Shown: positions 26,056 through 34,958, counted from the first letter of the stretch. The stretch: 64,000 nt of DNA from Mesobacterium_A sp034670065 (GCA_034670065.1 JAXMOG010000005.1:62001-126000); one strand, 5' to 3'. Notes: generated by a model from the sequence alone, not told the origin. Translations and numbers: made by a program.

Positions 26056-27282
26056 ATGCAAAACGCCCCTGCGGTCAAATATTTGGACCGAAACACCCCA
26101 CCGCATGTTTCTACATTGATTTTCATGGCAGGGCTATCCGCCTTGGCAATGAACATTTTTTTGCCGTCGCTGCCTAATATGACGGCATATTTCAACACAG
26201 ATTACCGGATTATGCAGCTTTCCGTTGCAATCTATCTGGCCGCGAATGCCATTCTGCAAATTTTTTTGGGGCCGCTCTCGGATAAATTCGGTCGCAGGCC
26301 GCTGATCCTTTTTGGAATTGCAGGTTTTCTGCTGGCCACACTAGGCTGTTTGCTGACCACCAATATCTACATCTTTTTGACGTTTCGAATGTGTCAGGCC
26401 GTGATTGTGACCGCGATGGTTCTTTCCCGCGCCGTTGTCCGGGACATCGTGCCGCAGGACCAAGCCGCCTCGATCATTGGATACGTGACCATGGGCGTCG
26501 CCGTGGCCCCCTTGCTGGGCCCGGTGCTCGGCGGTGTCTTGGATGATCTGTTCGGCTGGCAATCCAACTTCATCCTTCTGTTCGTGATGGGCGTTATTCT
26601 GTTTATTATCTGCTGGCGCGATCTCGGCGAAACGGCGGTGATCAGCGACCTGTCCTTAATCGACCAGTTCCGCGAGTATCCAGAGCTGCTCCGCTCCCCC
26701 CGATTTTGGGGTTACTCTCTGACCTGCGCATTTTCGTCAGGTGCGTTTTTTGCCTATTTGGGCGGCGCACCTTTCGTTGGGACCGAAGTGTTTCACCTGG
26801 CCCCAGCAACGCTTGGTCTGTATTTTGGTGCTCCTGCGCTGGGATATATCATGGGCAACTTCCTTTCCGGCCGCTATTCGGCCCGATATGGCATCGACAA
26901 GATGTCGCTATGGGGCTGCTCGACAACCACATTTGGGCTTGTTCTTTCCATTTTGGTATTCGCCATGGGCCACGGCTCAGCAGAAACCTTCTTTGCCTTT
27001 ATGACCTTTGTGGGCTTGGGCAATGGATTGACCATCCCCAACACCACTTCCGGCGCTCTTTCAGTGCGCCCGCATCTGGCGGGAACGGCGGCCGGCCTGT
27101 CAGGCGCCATAATGATTGGCGGCGGCGCAGCCTTGTCAGCATTTGCCGGCGCACTGCTGAAACCCGGCAGCGGGGCCATTCCCCTGCTGATCCTGATGTT
27201 TGCGACAGCTGCTGGCGGGATCATCACCATCAAGTTGGTGATCCGGCGCAATCAAAGGCTTGCAGGGCTGGACGCGACCTAA
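26056..27282 (+). CDS. MFS transporter, Bcr/CflA drug-efflux type
   Basis: 408 aa from the ATG at 26056. Twelve membrane helices; TM1-2 reads MNIFLPSLPNM, as in the Bcr/CflA family, and the TM2-3 loop is GPLSDKFGRRPLIL, a canonical MFS motif A. TM5 has the GP-rich APLLGPVLGG antiporter motif C. It likely exports a small organic molecule with H+. It sits between pccB and pccR, ends 47 bp before pccR, and shares the box-bearing promoter region with pccB; the cargo may be linked to propionate metabolism, but that is inference. Confidence 0.88.
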   Translation: MQNAPAVKYLDRNTPPHVSTLIFMAGLSALAMNIFLPSLPNMTAYFNTDYRIMQLSVAIYLAANAILQIFLGPLSDKFGRRPLILFGIAGFLLATLGCLLTTNIYIFLTFRMCQAVIVTAMVLSRAVVRDIVPQDQAASIIGYVTMGVAVAPLLGPVLGGVLDDLFGWQSNFILLFVMGVILFIICWRDLGETAVISDLSLIDQFREYPELLRSPRFWGYSLTCAFSSGAFFAYLGGAPFVGTEVFHLAPATLGLYFGAPALGYIMGNFLSGRYSARYGIDKMSLWGCSTTTFGLVLSILVFAMGHGSAETFFAFMTFVGLGNGLTIPNTTSGALSVRPHLAGTAAGLSGAIMIGGGAALSAFAGALLKPGSGAIPLLILMFATAAGGIITIKLVIRRNQRLAGLDAT

Positions 27283-27286
27283 TCGA

Positions 27287-27316
27287 TTTGCAAAGTTGTG
27301 CCAATTGAATTGCAAA
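27287..27316. promoter_or_regulatory. TTTGCAAA boxes in front of pccR
   Basis: A perfect TTTGCAAA at 27287-27294 and ATTGCAAA at 27309-27316, 22 bp apart start to start (two turns), within the 47-bp gap before pccR. GGCGCAAA follows directly. This fits autoregulation. Confidence 0.7.
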
Positions 27317-27329
27317 GGCGCAAACCATC

Positions 27330-28727
27330 ATGCCTGTTCAGAAACTGTACGCTGGCGCTAAACTGCGCGACATCCGCACCCGACTGGCCCTGACCCAGAA
27401 GGATTTCGCCGCCAAACTGGGCGTGTCCCTGCCCTATCTGAACCAAATGGAAAACAACAACCGCCCGGTCAGCACCACGGTTGTGCTGGCATTGGCGCGA
27501 GAGTTCGGTCTGGATGTGACCGAGCTGGGCCACTCGGACACAGAGCGCTTGGTCACCGACATGCGCGAAGCTTTAGCAGACCCTGTTTTCGCCGAAGACG
27601 CCCCGCCTCTGGCGGATTTGCGGCTTACCGCGTCAAACGCACCGGCCTTGGCCCGTGCCATACTGCATTTGCACCGCGCTTACCGCCAGACGCATGAACG
27701 GCTGGCCAGCCTGGATGAAGCTCTGGGCCGCGAAGGCGCACAGCTGCAGCCCTCTCCTTGGGAAGAAGTGCGCGATTTTTTCCATTATTGTGACAACTAC
27801 ATTGACGCCATGGATCGCGCCGCAGAGCATTTCGCCGCCCAGCTGCAAGGCCCGGATATCGGCACGGCCGCAGCGGAACGGCTGCGCAAACTGTCCATCT
27901 CTATCCGTCTGGTGCGCAGCGATACATTGCGCCATTTCGACCCGGCCACCAATATTCTGAGCCTGTCCGCCTTTGCCCCGCCGGAAACACGCAGCTTCCA
28001 AATGCTGCTGCAAATCGCCCTTCTGACACAAAGCGATCTGCTGGAAGCCACCTTGGATCTGGCCAGGTTCCAATCCGAAGCCGCCCGCTCCATTGCCAAG
28101 ATCGGGCTGGCAAATTATTTTGCCGGAGCCGCCATGATGCCCTATGGCGCCGTCCTGCAATCTGCGCATGAAACCCGGCATGATCTGGAACTGTTGTCGC
28201 GCCGATTTGGTGCCTCTATCGAACAGGTGGCGCACCGTCTGTCCACGTTGCAACGCCCTGGCGCAAAAGGCGTTCCGTTCTTTTTCGTACGCGTTGATCA
28301 GGCTGGTACGATCACCAAACGCCATTCCGCCACGCGTCTGCAATTCGCCCGTTTCGGCGGCGCTTGCCCGCTGTGGAACGTGCATCGCGCCTTTGAAACG
28401 CCGGGCCGCTTTTTGCGCCAACTGGCAGAAACCCCTGATGGGGTGCGCTACGTTTCCTTGGCGCGGGATGTGTCAAAGCCGGGCGGTCATTGGGATGCGC
28501 CTGTGCGGCGCTATGCCATTGCGTTGGGCTGCGAAGTACGCCACGCCTCGGCTCTGGTCTATGCCGATGGTTTGGATGTGTCGCGTGAAAGTGCATTTGA
28601 GCCGATCGGCATCTCATGCCGCATCTGTGAGCGCAGCAAGTGCCATCAACGGTCTGTGCCGCCACTGGAGCGCCGCTTGTCGATAGAGCCCCATACGCGT
28701 GGTATTCTGCCCTATTCTGTCGATTAA
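27330..28727 (+). CDS. pccR: PccR-type short-chain fatty acyl-CoA regulator (ScfR family)
   Basis: 465 aa. An N-terminal XRE helix-turn-helix (LRDIRTRLALTQKDFAAKLG, then LPYLNQMENNNRPVS, about residues 12-50) is followed by an IrrE/M78-like middle and a C-terminal ScfR domain that ends with Cys residues (CRICERSKC, about 430-438). In Rhodobacter sphaeroides PccR senses propionyl-CoA-level metabolites and controls pccB through TTTGCAAA sites. Here the gene lies one gene away from pccB, and such boxes occur before pccB, pccR and prpE. Identification of the regulon is by inference. Confidence 0.9.
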   Translation: MPVQKLYAGAKLRDIRTRLALTQKDFAAKLGVSLPYLNQMENNNRPVSTTVVLALAREFGLDVTELGHSDTERLVTDMREALADPVFAEDAPPLADLRLTASNAPALARAILHLHRAYRQTHERLASLDEALGREGAQLQPSPWEEVRDFFHYCDNYIDAMDRAAEHFAAQLQGPDIGTAAAERLRKLSISIRLVRSDTLRHFDPATNILSLSAFAPPETRSFQMLLQIALLTQSDLLEATLDLARFQSEAARSIAKIGLANYFAGAAMMPYGAVLQSAHETRHDLELLSRRFGASIEQVAHRLSTLQRPGAKGVPFFFVRVDQAGTITKRHSATRLQFARFGGACPLWNVHRAFETPGRFLRQLAETPDGVRYVSLARDVSKPGGHWDAPVRRYAIALGCEVRHASALVYADGLDVSRESAFEPIGISCRICERSKCHQRSVPPLERRLSIEPHTRGILPYSVD

Positions 28728-28762
28728 CCAACGCAACTTCCACGAATGTGAAGTCGACACCA

Positions 28763-28797
28763 CAAAAAAAGGGGCGCACTCCTCCAAGTGCGCCCCT
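28763..28797 (-). terminator. Rho-independent terminator of ydcH
   Basis: On the minus strand, AGGGGCGCACT, a 6-nt loop, AGTGCGCCCCT and then seven T. It is a strong stem with T-run 22 bases after the ydcH stop, and may also block read-through from pccR. Confidence 0.85.
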
Positions 28798-28819
28798 CCC
28801 CCTCCTAAGATGCCTCGGC

Positions 28820-29065
28820 TCAGGCGTCCTGTGCCGTCAGCATCCCGTAGATTTCATCTTTCAAGGCCGCGCGTTGCTTGCGCAAATCCGCTTCGGCCAG
28901 GCTGTCCATAGGCTCCACATTCGTTTCCGCGCGGTGCACTTGGCGGTTCAGATCATGGTACATATCAAACAGTTTGGCAAAATGCGCATTGGACTGCTTC
29001 ATATCGTGAATACGGTCGGCAAATTCTGGAAACTCGGTGGCCAATTCGTGCGGTGTATGCGCCAT
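28820..29065 (-). CDS. YdcH family (DUF465) protein
   Basis: 81 aa, almost wholly helical and charged: HELATEFPEFADRIHDMK, NAHFAKLFDMYHDLNRQVHR and LRKQRAALKDEIYGML match the DUF465 coiled-coil hairpin. The family is widespread in proteobacteria with no settled function. Single gene, own terminator. Confidence 0.9.
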   Translation of the reverse strand: MAHTPHELATEFPEFADRIHDMKQSNAHFAKLFDMYHDLNRQVHRAETNVEPMDSLAEADLRKQRAALKDEIYGMLTAQDA

Positions 29066-29155
29066 GACGCCCTCCTATAAGTGACTATTGAAGTCAGGTT
29101 AATGGCACGAAGCACCCACCACCTTGATACGGATCAAGCGAGACACAGGATTTGC

Positions 29156-29827
29156 CTATTGCGCAGCCCGACGCCACCCTGCGCTTTGCGCCTCGGCCAC
29201 AGAACAGAACCAGCGCTCCCCCTTGGCCGTCGAAATCCGCGTCCGCGCGTACCAACGTTGACCGGGCATATGATAGATGCGTTTGCCATTGGCTGAGATG
29301 TTGCCCTTGATCACGCAGCCATCCGGCGCGTCCTGCAAAGCGGCGGCGGCCAGCCCGCGCTGCCCGGCAGCCCGAAACGCCTTCGGTGATTGCACACCAG
29401 CCGCGTGAAGCCCTCGCCCCGCAACAGCGGCCTGTTTTTCAGCCAAGTCGTAATCCCAAGAATATTCGCGATAGGCAAAAGCCAGACCGTCCTGCACCAG
29501 TTCAGCCCCGATATCCTTGCCCTGAACCTGACATTTCGCAACAACACGGCCGTAACGATCCATGTCTACAGGCATACAACGCGCAACTTGCCCGTTGAAC
29601 CGCGCCTGAACCTGACGTGTCACCCAAGCCCCGCAGGCCCACATCGGCGCGTTGGCGGAGCCACAAAATTGATCGGTTTCCGGGGCATCCACCCCGTGAA
29701 GTCGGATGCGTGTGCCAGACAAATCCAGCGTGTCGCCATCCACAATCCTGACCGTGCCGGTCAGGTCATCCGCCACGCAAAATGACGGTGCAATAATCAG
29801 GGCCAGAACCGAAATAATTCTTAACAT
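29156..29827 (-). CDS. Thermonuclease-family (SNase-like) exported protein
   Basis: 223 aa from the ATG at 29827 (an ATG at 29869 is also in frame). The signal peptide is LRIISVLALIIAPSFCVADD. The OB-fold nuclease core has VRIVDGDTLDLSGTRIRLHGVDAPE (metal-binding Asp, catalytic Arg) and DRYGRVVAKC with the second catalytic Arg. A C-terminal extension (about 170-223) with CVIKGNISANGKRIYHMPGQ and GERWFCSVAEAQSAGWR resembles the sunset-type module found after such nucleases. It probably degrades nucleic acid outside the cytoplasm. Confidence 0.85.
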   Translation of the reverse strand: MLRIISVLALIIAPSFCVADDLTGTVRIVDGDTLDLSGTRIRLHGVDAPETDQFCGSANAPMWACGAWVTRQVQARFNGQVARCMPVDMDRYGRVVAKCQVQGKDIGAELVQDGLAFAYREYSWDYDLAEKQAAVAGRGLHAAGVQSPKAFRAAGQRGLAAAALQDAPDGCVIKGNISANGKRIYHMPGQRWYARTRISTAKGERWFCSVAEAQSAGWRRAAQ

Positions 29828-29981
29828 TTGGTTAATGTCGGCGCGTTTTGCTCTGAAAGCAAGCGCCACAATACCCTGCTTTCAAACAGCCACATGTGCT
29901 GCAAGGGTCACCGCAACAGCGGTCAAATCCCCCAAAAATTCGCCCCCGGATCAGGGCGAAAAGGCAAACTAAATTATGAGC

Positions 29982-30179
29982 TTACATCAGAAATGTGCCG
30001 ACAACTTCATTCTTGGGCAGGCGGGCAACTTCAACACCACCTTCAGTCCGGCGCAGGTTGTAGCCATAACCGCGCATACGGAAACGCCACTCGGCCTCCG
30101 ACAGCACTTTTTCACGCTCCGCCTTCAGGAAGGCAAAGACCTCATCCATATTTTCGGTGATATCATTTTCGACAAACAT
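29982..30179 (-). CDS. Small conserved hypothetical protein
   Basis: 65 aa with GGAG eight bases before the ATG. Sequence pattern: acidic helix (ENMDEVFAFLKAEREKVLSE), then WRFRMRGYGYNLRRTEGGVEVARLPKNEVVG. It is soluble and Arg-rich; no known fold is recognised. The ribosome-binding site and codon pattern support a real gene. Confidence 0.7.
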   Translation of the reverse strand: MFVENDITENMDEVFAFLKAEREKVLSEAEWRFRMRGYGYNLRRTEGGVEVARLPKNEVVGTFLM

Positions 30180-30282
30180 CTTGGGCTCCAGCAGCTAATT
30201 TACAAGACCAAGCTGATGCCAGATTGTGACGCAATAAGGGTCGGAACGGGGAACTAATGCGCCACAGGAAACAAAGACGCGA

Positions 30283-31182
30283 TTAAAGCTTTGGTTGGTT
30301 CACTCCAGGCGTCACCCGGCGGCGCAATACTGCTTCGCGCCAGGTCATGAAGCTGACAGCGGCAATCACGATTGTTCCGCCCAAAATGACCCAGAAATCG
30401 ATGCCCTCGTCAAAGAAGGCAGCGCCAACCATAACGGACCAGACCAGCTGCAAAAAGGTGACGGGCTGCGTTACACTCAGCGGCGCCGCAGCAAAGGCCA
30501 GTGTCATGGTATAATGCCCGGCGGTCGCAAAGCAGGCCACGCATAGCAGCACAAATAATTCCGTCCATCCCGGCGTGACCCAGACCATCGCTGCAATCGG
30601 CGCCAGGCAGATCGTCACGGTCAGCGACATCATCGCCACAACAATCGCCGCACTGACCTCTCCTGACAGAATTTTCATCACCAAATACGACCCGGCCATC
30701 ATCAAGCCCGTGCCCAGCATGGCATAGTGCCCTGGATCCAGCTCCCGAAAGCCGGGGCGCAAAATCACCAGCGCGCCCAGCATCGCGACGATCACCGCCA
30801 GTATCCGACGCAGCGCCATCTTCTCTCCCAAGACGAACACCGCCAGCACAGTCACCAGCACCGGGTTAATGTAATTCAACGCGGTCACTTCTGCGACGGG
30901 GATGCGTGTCATGGCAAAGAACCAGCACATCACCCCCAGCGAGTGTAGCGCGCCGCGTAAGCCAAACAGTTTCCACAAACGCGGCGTAAACTGCGCTGAC
31001 CACAAAATGCGCCAAGTTGGAATCAGGAAAAGAACGCCAAAAGCAAAGCGAATAAACGCCGCTTCAATCGCAGGCACCCGCCCCGCGATGGACTTCACCA
31101 AGGCGGTCATCGCAACGAAACAAAGCCCCGTAACGGTCATCCAAAAAATACCGACCATGGGCCGGGCAGCGCGTGTTTCCAT
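30283..31182 (-). CDS. EamA/DMT-family transporter
   Basis: 299 aa from the ATG at 31182; the frame is open to 31287, and an ATG at 31158 is possible. Ten membrane helices in two EamA repeats of five (first repeat ends near ALVILRPGF; second starts near HYAMLGTGLMMAG). The substrate is not predictable; relatives export amino acids, purines or other metabolites. The decayed GH4 region lies upstream. Confidence 0.88.
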   Translation of the reverse strand: METRAARPMVGIFWMTVTGLCFVAMTALVKSIAGRVPAIEAAFIRFAFGVLFLIPTWRILWSAQFTPRLWKLFGLRGALHSLGVMCWFFAMTRIPVAEVTALNYINPVLVTVLAVFVLGEKMALRRILAVIVAMLGALVILRPGFRELDPGHYAMLGTGLMMAGSYLVMKILSGEVSAAIVVAMMSLTVTICLAPIAAMVWVTPGWTELFVLLCVACFATAGHYTMTLAFAAAPLSVTQPVTFLQLVWSVMVGAAFFDEGIDFWVILGGTIVIAAVSFMTWREAVLRRRVTPGVNQPKL

Positions 31183-31348
31183 GCGGCCAATCAACACCTG
31201 ATCGCCGCCGGGGGCAAGAGGCCAGCGCCCCTTTCTTCTGTTCAGAACACGTCCCACCCGCCATGCCAGGGCCCGCCCTATCTGCACGCTTTCAAAAGGC
31301 TTTGATTGAGCCTGCGCTCTTGGCCCGTCACTTCACCTGTGGGCCCAT

Positions 31349-31911
31349 GATCTTGGCATTCCAATGGCAGACATCCGCTACACCAGTGCGGGCATCAACC
31401 ACATCGCGTTCATATTGAGGTTCGAACAACGAATGGCGGACGGAAGCTATTGCGATCTCTATCCAGACCTTCTTGCGGGGTATAAGGAGGGCAAATTTCC
31501 AGGTCCAAGCCCCTATAATGACCCTCATGTTGCGCGCTGTCCAAACATCGTCTGATACAAAATGATGTCCCGGCTGGGGTATTTCGTCACCGAAAGCTCT
31601 GAGCATTTCTCTGAATACGTGCCGTGGTTCATCAAAGATGGGCCGCTAAGATATTATTGAAAAGCTCAAGATTACGCTGGATGAATATCCAAAGCGCTGT
31701 GTCGAGCAAATTGCCAAATGGGAGGCCGAGCGCGCCCTTTTGCAGACCGAAGACACGATTGAAATCAAAGAGAGCCATGAATACGCCCCTAAGAATGTAA
31801 ATCGAACTGGACCGGTACGCCGTCTGTGATCTACGGAAATGCACCCAATAACTGTCTGATTTCGAATTTGCCGACGGGCTGCGCGGTAGAGGTTGCCAGA
31901 TTGGGCATCGG
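31349..31911 (+). pseudogene. Remnant of a GH4 alpha-galactosidase/alpha-glucosidase gene (MelA-like)
   Basis: Three successive frames give consecutive pieces of a family 4 glycosidase. Frame 1 has DLGIPMADIRYTSAGINHIA and DLYPDL, then a stop TGA at 31553-31555 where related proteins have Arg (CGA to TGA fits). It continues with GYFVTESSEHFSEYVPWFIK. After a frameshift near 31648 come LDEYPKRCVEQIAKWEAERA and EDTIEIKESHEYA. After a second shift near 31818 come PSVIYGNAPNN and LISNLPTGCAVEV. The NAD-binding N-terminus and the C-terminus are gone; about 190 of some 450 residues remain. It cannot encode an enzyme. Confidence 0.85.
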
Positions 31912-32324
31912 GAATACCTTAGAACTCTCCAATAGACTGATTGGATTTCGGTACAGCTGTGCGGCAGCTAATATCAGAGCCGGCTTTCCCAATCTGGCTG
32001 GCGGCAAGATCAAAGCGACCAGAATTTGGAGAAAGGGTGTTGGGCGAGCACCCAGTATACTGAGCACCGCGCAGGTTCACCGAGCAATCATATGACGGCC
32101 GCATAACATTGCCCCGCCTCACGCCTGCGGTTTGGACAATAGTCCATCTTGGCGAAATCGGCTCCTCATCTCTCTGCCCCTACAGGAAGTAACCTGCCAA
32201 CGGCCCCAGTTGCGGACATAACCGGCATCGCTTGCCACTATTGCATCGGTCCACCGCCCCAGCGCATTTGTCCAAGCAGGACGACGCGCCTGTTGTGAGC
32301 GCTTTGCAGCGCAGAACAGCAAAC
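31912..32324. other. Stretch without a recognisable gene
   Basis: About 410 bp between the GH4 remnant and the prpE boxes. Short frames exist on both strands but none has a ribosome-binding site or a pattern I recognise. With the pseudogene beside it, it may be further decayed sequence. Confidence 0.5.
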
Positions 32325-32413
32325 TTTGCAAACACAGCCAAAAACCACAGATAAACAGCGAATTTGTGAAGAGTTTGCAAATTTTGCACGCCAAAAAGCA
32401 AGAATTTTGCAAA
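32325..32413. promoter_or_regulatory. Three perfect TTTGCAAA boxes upstream of prpE
   Basis: TTTGCAAA occurs at 32325-32332, 32374-32381 and 32406-32413. The last two are 32 bp apart, the same spacing as at pccB. Half-matches lie beside them (TTTGCACG at 32383, TTTGCAGC at 32303). They end 97 bp before the prpE ATG. Confidence 0.8.
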
Positions 32414-32510
32414 TATTGCGCGATAATCTGACGCTGCTAGCGGCAACGCGCTTGCGTCAACGCCCCCCCGACGCTTACCACCTCTCTAACATCCGAGGAG
32501 GAGATAGATC

Positions 32511-34403
32511 ATGGCTTACAAGGACGTCTACAGCGCTTGGCAAAACGACCCCGAAGGATTCTGGCAAACCGCCGCCCAGGGCATTGATTGGGATAAAGCC
32601 CCCAGCAAGGCGCTGCACGACAAAGGCGACCATATGTATGAATGGTTTGCCGATGGCATGGTCAACACCTGTTACAATGCCGTCGACCGGCATGTTGAAA
32701 ACGGGCGTGGTGAACAAACGGCCATTATCTATGACAGCCCGATCACCCATTCCAAACGCGAAATCTCGTTCATCGAACTGCGCAACCGCGTGGCTATGCT
32801 GGCCGGGGCCCTGCGCGCCAAGGGCGTGGAAAAAGGCGACCGGGTCATCATCTATATGCCCATGATCCCCGAAGCACTGGAAGCCATGCTGGCCTGTGCG
32901 CGTCTGGGGGCCGTGCACTCGGTGGTCTTTGGCGGGTTCGCAGCACAAGAGCTGGCCGTGCGGATCGACGATGCCAAGCCCAAGGCGATTATCGCCGCCT
33001 CCTGCGGCATGGAGCCGGGTCGCGTGGTGCACTATAAACCCCTGCTGGATTCCGCCATCGATCAATCCGATCACAAACCAGACTTCTGTGTGATCTTCCA
33101 ACGCGAACAAGAAGTGGCAGAGCTGATCGAAGGCCGCGATTTCAACTGGCACGGCTTCCAATACGGTGTGCAGCCTGCCGACTGTGTTCCGGTTGAGGGC
33201 AACCACCCGGCGTATATCCTGTACACCTCCGGCACGACAGGCCAGCCCAAGGGCGTTGTGCGCCATACCGGCGGCCATCTGGTTGCGCTGAATTGGTCGA
33301 TGAAAAACATCTATAATGTGGATCCGGGTGATGTGTTCTGGGCTGCGTCAGATGTTGGGTGGGTCGTTGGGCACAGCTATATTTGCTATGGTCCGCTGAT
33401 CCACGGCAACACGACCATCGTGTTTGAAGGCAAGCCAGTTGGCACCCCCGATGCCGGCACATTCTGGCGCGTCATTCAGGAACATAACGTCCGAAGCTTC
33501 TTCACCGCCCCGACCGCCTTTCGCGCCGTCAAACGCGAAGACCCAACCGGCGAGTTCGTCAAAAAGTATGATCTGTCCGGCCTGAAGGCCGTCTATCTGG
33601 CGGGCGAACGTGCGGATCCTGACACTATCGTCTGGGCCCAAGACCAACTGGGCGTGCCGATTGTTGACCACTGGTGGCAAACAGAAACCGGCTGGGCCAT
33701 TGCAGCCAACCCATTGGGGATCGAAGAATTGCCCATCAAGCTGGGCAGCCCATCTGTGCCAATGCCGGGCTATGACGTGCAAATCCTTGACGAAGGCGGC
33801 CACCCCGTTGCCAACGGCGAACTGGGCGCGATCGCGATCAAGCTGCCACTGCCACCAGGCACGCTGCCCACGCTTTGGAATGCCGAGGACCGGTTCAAAT
33901 CGTCTTATCTCACCCACTTCCCCGGCTACTATGAAACCGGTGATGCAGGTATGATGGATGAGGACGGCTACCTGTATATCATGGCGCGCACTGATGATGT
34001 GATTAACGTTGCAGGTCACCGGTTGTCGACCGGCGCGATGGAAGAGGTTCTGGCCTCACATCCTGATGTTGCAGAATGCGCCGTGATCGGCGTGTCAGAC
34101 ACGCTGAAAGGCCAAATGCCGCTGGGCTTCTTGTGCCTGAACGCCGGTTGCAACCGCCCATATGATGAGATCGTCAAAGAGGTCGTCAAAGAAGTGCGCA
34201 ACCAGATTGGTCCCGTTGCCGCCTTCAAACTGGCCGTTGTCGTCGACCGGTTGCCCAAAACACGTTCGGGCAAAATTTTGCGCGCCACCATGGTGTCGAT
34301 CGCAGATAACAAGCCGTTCAAGGTTCCCGCAACCATCGATGAACCAGCTGTTTTGGACGAAATCAAGGTGGCGTTGCAGTCGTTGGGCTTTGCCCAGGGC
34401 TGA
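32511..34403 (+). CDS. prpE: Propionyl-CoA synthetase PrpE
   Basis: 630 aa with GGAGGAGAT before the ATG. It is an AMP-forming acyl-CoA synthetase: the N-terminal ACAS domain begins MAYKDVYSAWQNDPEGFW, the P-loop-like motif YTSGTTGQPKG is at about 238-248, and YLAGERADPDT is typical of PrpE as opposed to Acs. The motif DHWWQTETGW and the C-terminal catalytic Lys in TRSGKILR (K588) are intact. It activates propionate to propionyl-CoA, feeding PccAB. The upstream TTTGCAAA boxes suggest PccR control. Confidence 0.95.
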   Translation: MAYKDVYSAWQNDPEGFWQTAAQGIDWDKAPSKALHDKGDHMYEWFADGMVNTCYNAVDRHVENGRGEQTAIIYDSPITHSKREISFIELRNRVAMLAGALRAKGVEKGDRVIIYMPMIPEALEAMLACARLGAVHSVVFGGFAAQELAVRIDDAKPKAIIAASCGMEPGRVVHYKPLLDSAIDQSDHKPDFCVIFQREQEVAELIEGRDFNWHGFQYGVQPADCVPVEGNHPAYILYTSGTTGQPKGVVRHTGGHLVALNWSMKNIYNVDPGDVFWAASDVGWVVGHSYICYGPLIHGNTTIVFEGKPVGTPDAGTFWRVIQEHNVRSFFTAPTAFRAVKREDPTGEFVKKYDLSGLKAVYLAGERADPDTIVWAQDQLGVPIVDHWWQTETGWAIAANPLGIEELPIKLGSPSVPMPGYDVQILDEGGHPVANGELGAIAIKLPLPPGTLPTLWNAEDRFKSSYLTHFPGYYETGDAGMMDEDGYLYIMARTDDVINVAGHRLSTGAMEEVLASHPDVAECAVIGVSDTLKGQMPLGFLCLNAGCNRPYDEIVKEVVKEVRNQIGPVAAFKLAVVVDRLPKTRSGKILRATMVSIADNKPFKVPATIDEPAVLDEIKVALQSLGFAQG

Positions 34404-34426
34404 TCCCAAATTTTCAAAGGGCAATC

Positions 34427-34452
34427 GGAGGCGGGTCCCACCCTGCCTCCGT
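34427..34452 (+). terminator. Stem-loop after prpE
   Basis: CGGAGGC-GGGT, CCC loop, ACCC-t-GCCTCCG, 24 bases after the prpE stop. Strong stem, no T-run. Confidence 0.55.
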
Positions 34453-34529
34453 GCCAGGATAGACAAAACATGCAAGAGCGCTGGATTAACCCAGCTGGAA
34501 GACTGCACGCACTTTGCTAGAGTGCGTTG

Positions 34530-34958
34530 ATGCGTCTATCCGTCCTTATGTTTATCGGAACTTTTTATGTCGCCGCTTTGAACACTGTGCTGGCCGCAGT
34601 GGCGGGTACGTGTACCCAAGGGGATGCTGGCCGGCTCTACGGTGTCGTCTTCTCGATCTTGCTGTACTTTATTGCCCTGATCACAATGCGGTTCAGCATC
34701 ACCATGCGACGGGAACTTTTATTCATACTCCCCGCACTACCGGTCGTGATGTGGCAAACGATCTTTTCCGCACGATTGAGCTTTGATCTGCTTTGGAACG
34801 GTGCCGCGGCCTGCACATTCTTAATGGGTCCTGGGCCAGCGTATCCGCCCAGCGGTGGCGAAATGTTCTTTGCCGTGGCCTGGCCCGCAATGGCGCTGAT
34901 GGTGATCCTGGGGCTGGCAATGGTTTGGCGCGCACTGCCGAAAAGCCCCACCGCATAA
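34530..34958 (+). CDS. Small four-helix membrane protein
   Basis: 142 aa from the ATG at 34530. Hydrophobic segments at about 1-22, 34-52, 59-80 and 108-130, with a polar loop MGPGPAYPPSGGE before the last. No conserved motif or known family is recognised. It is 126 bp after prpE with a hairpin between, so probably separate. Confidence 0.6.
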   Translation: MRLSVLMFIGTFYVAALNTVLAAVAGTCTQGDAGRLYGVVFSILLYFIALITMRFSITMRRELLFILPALPVVMWQTIFSARLSFDLLWNGAAACTFLMGPGPAYPPSGGEMFFAVAWPAMALMVILGLAMVWRALPKSPTA

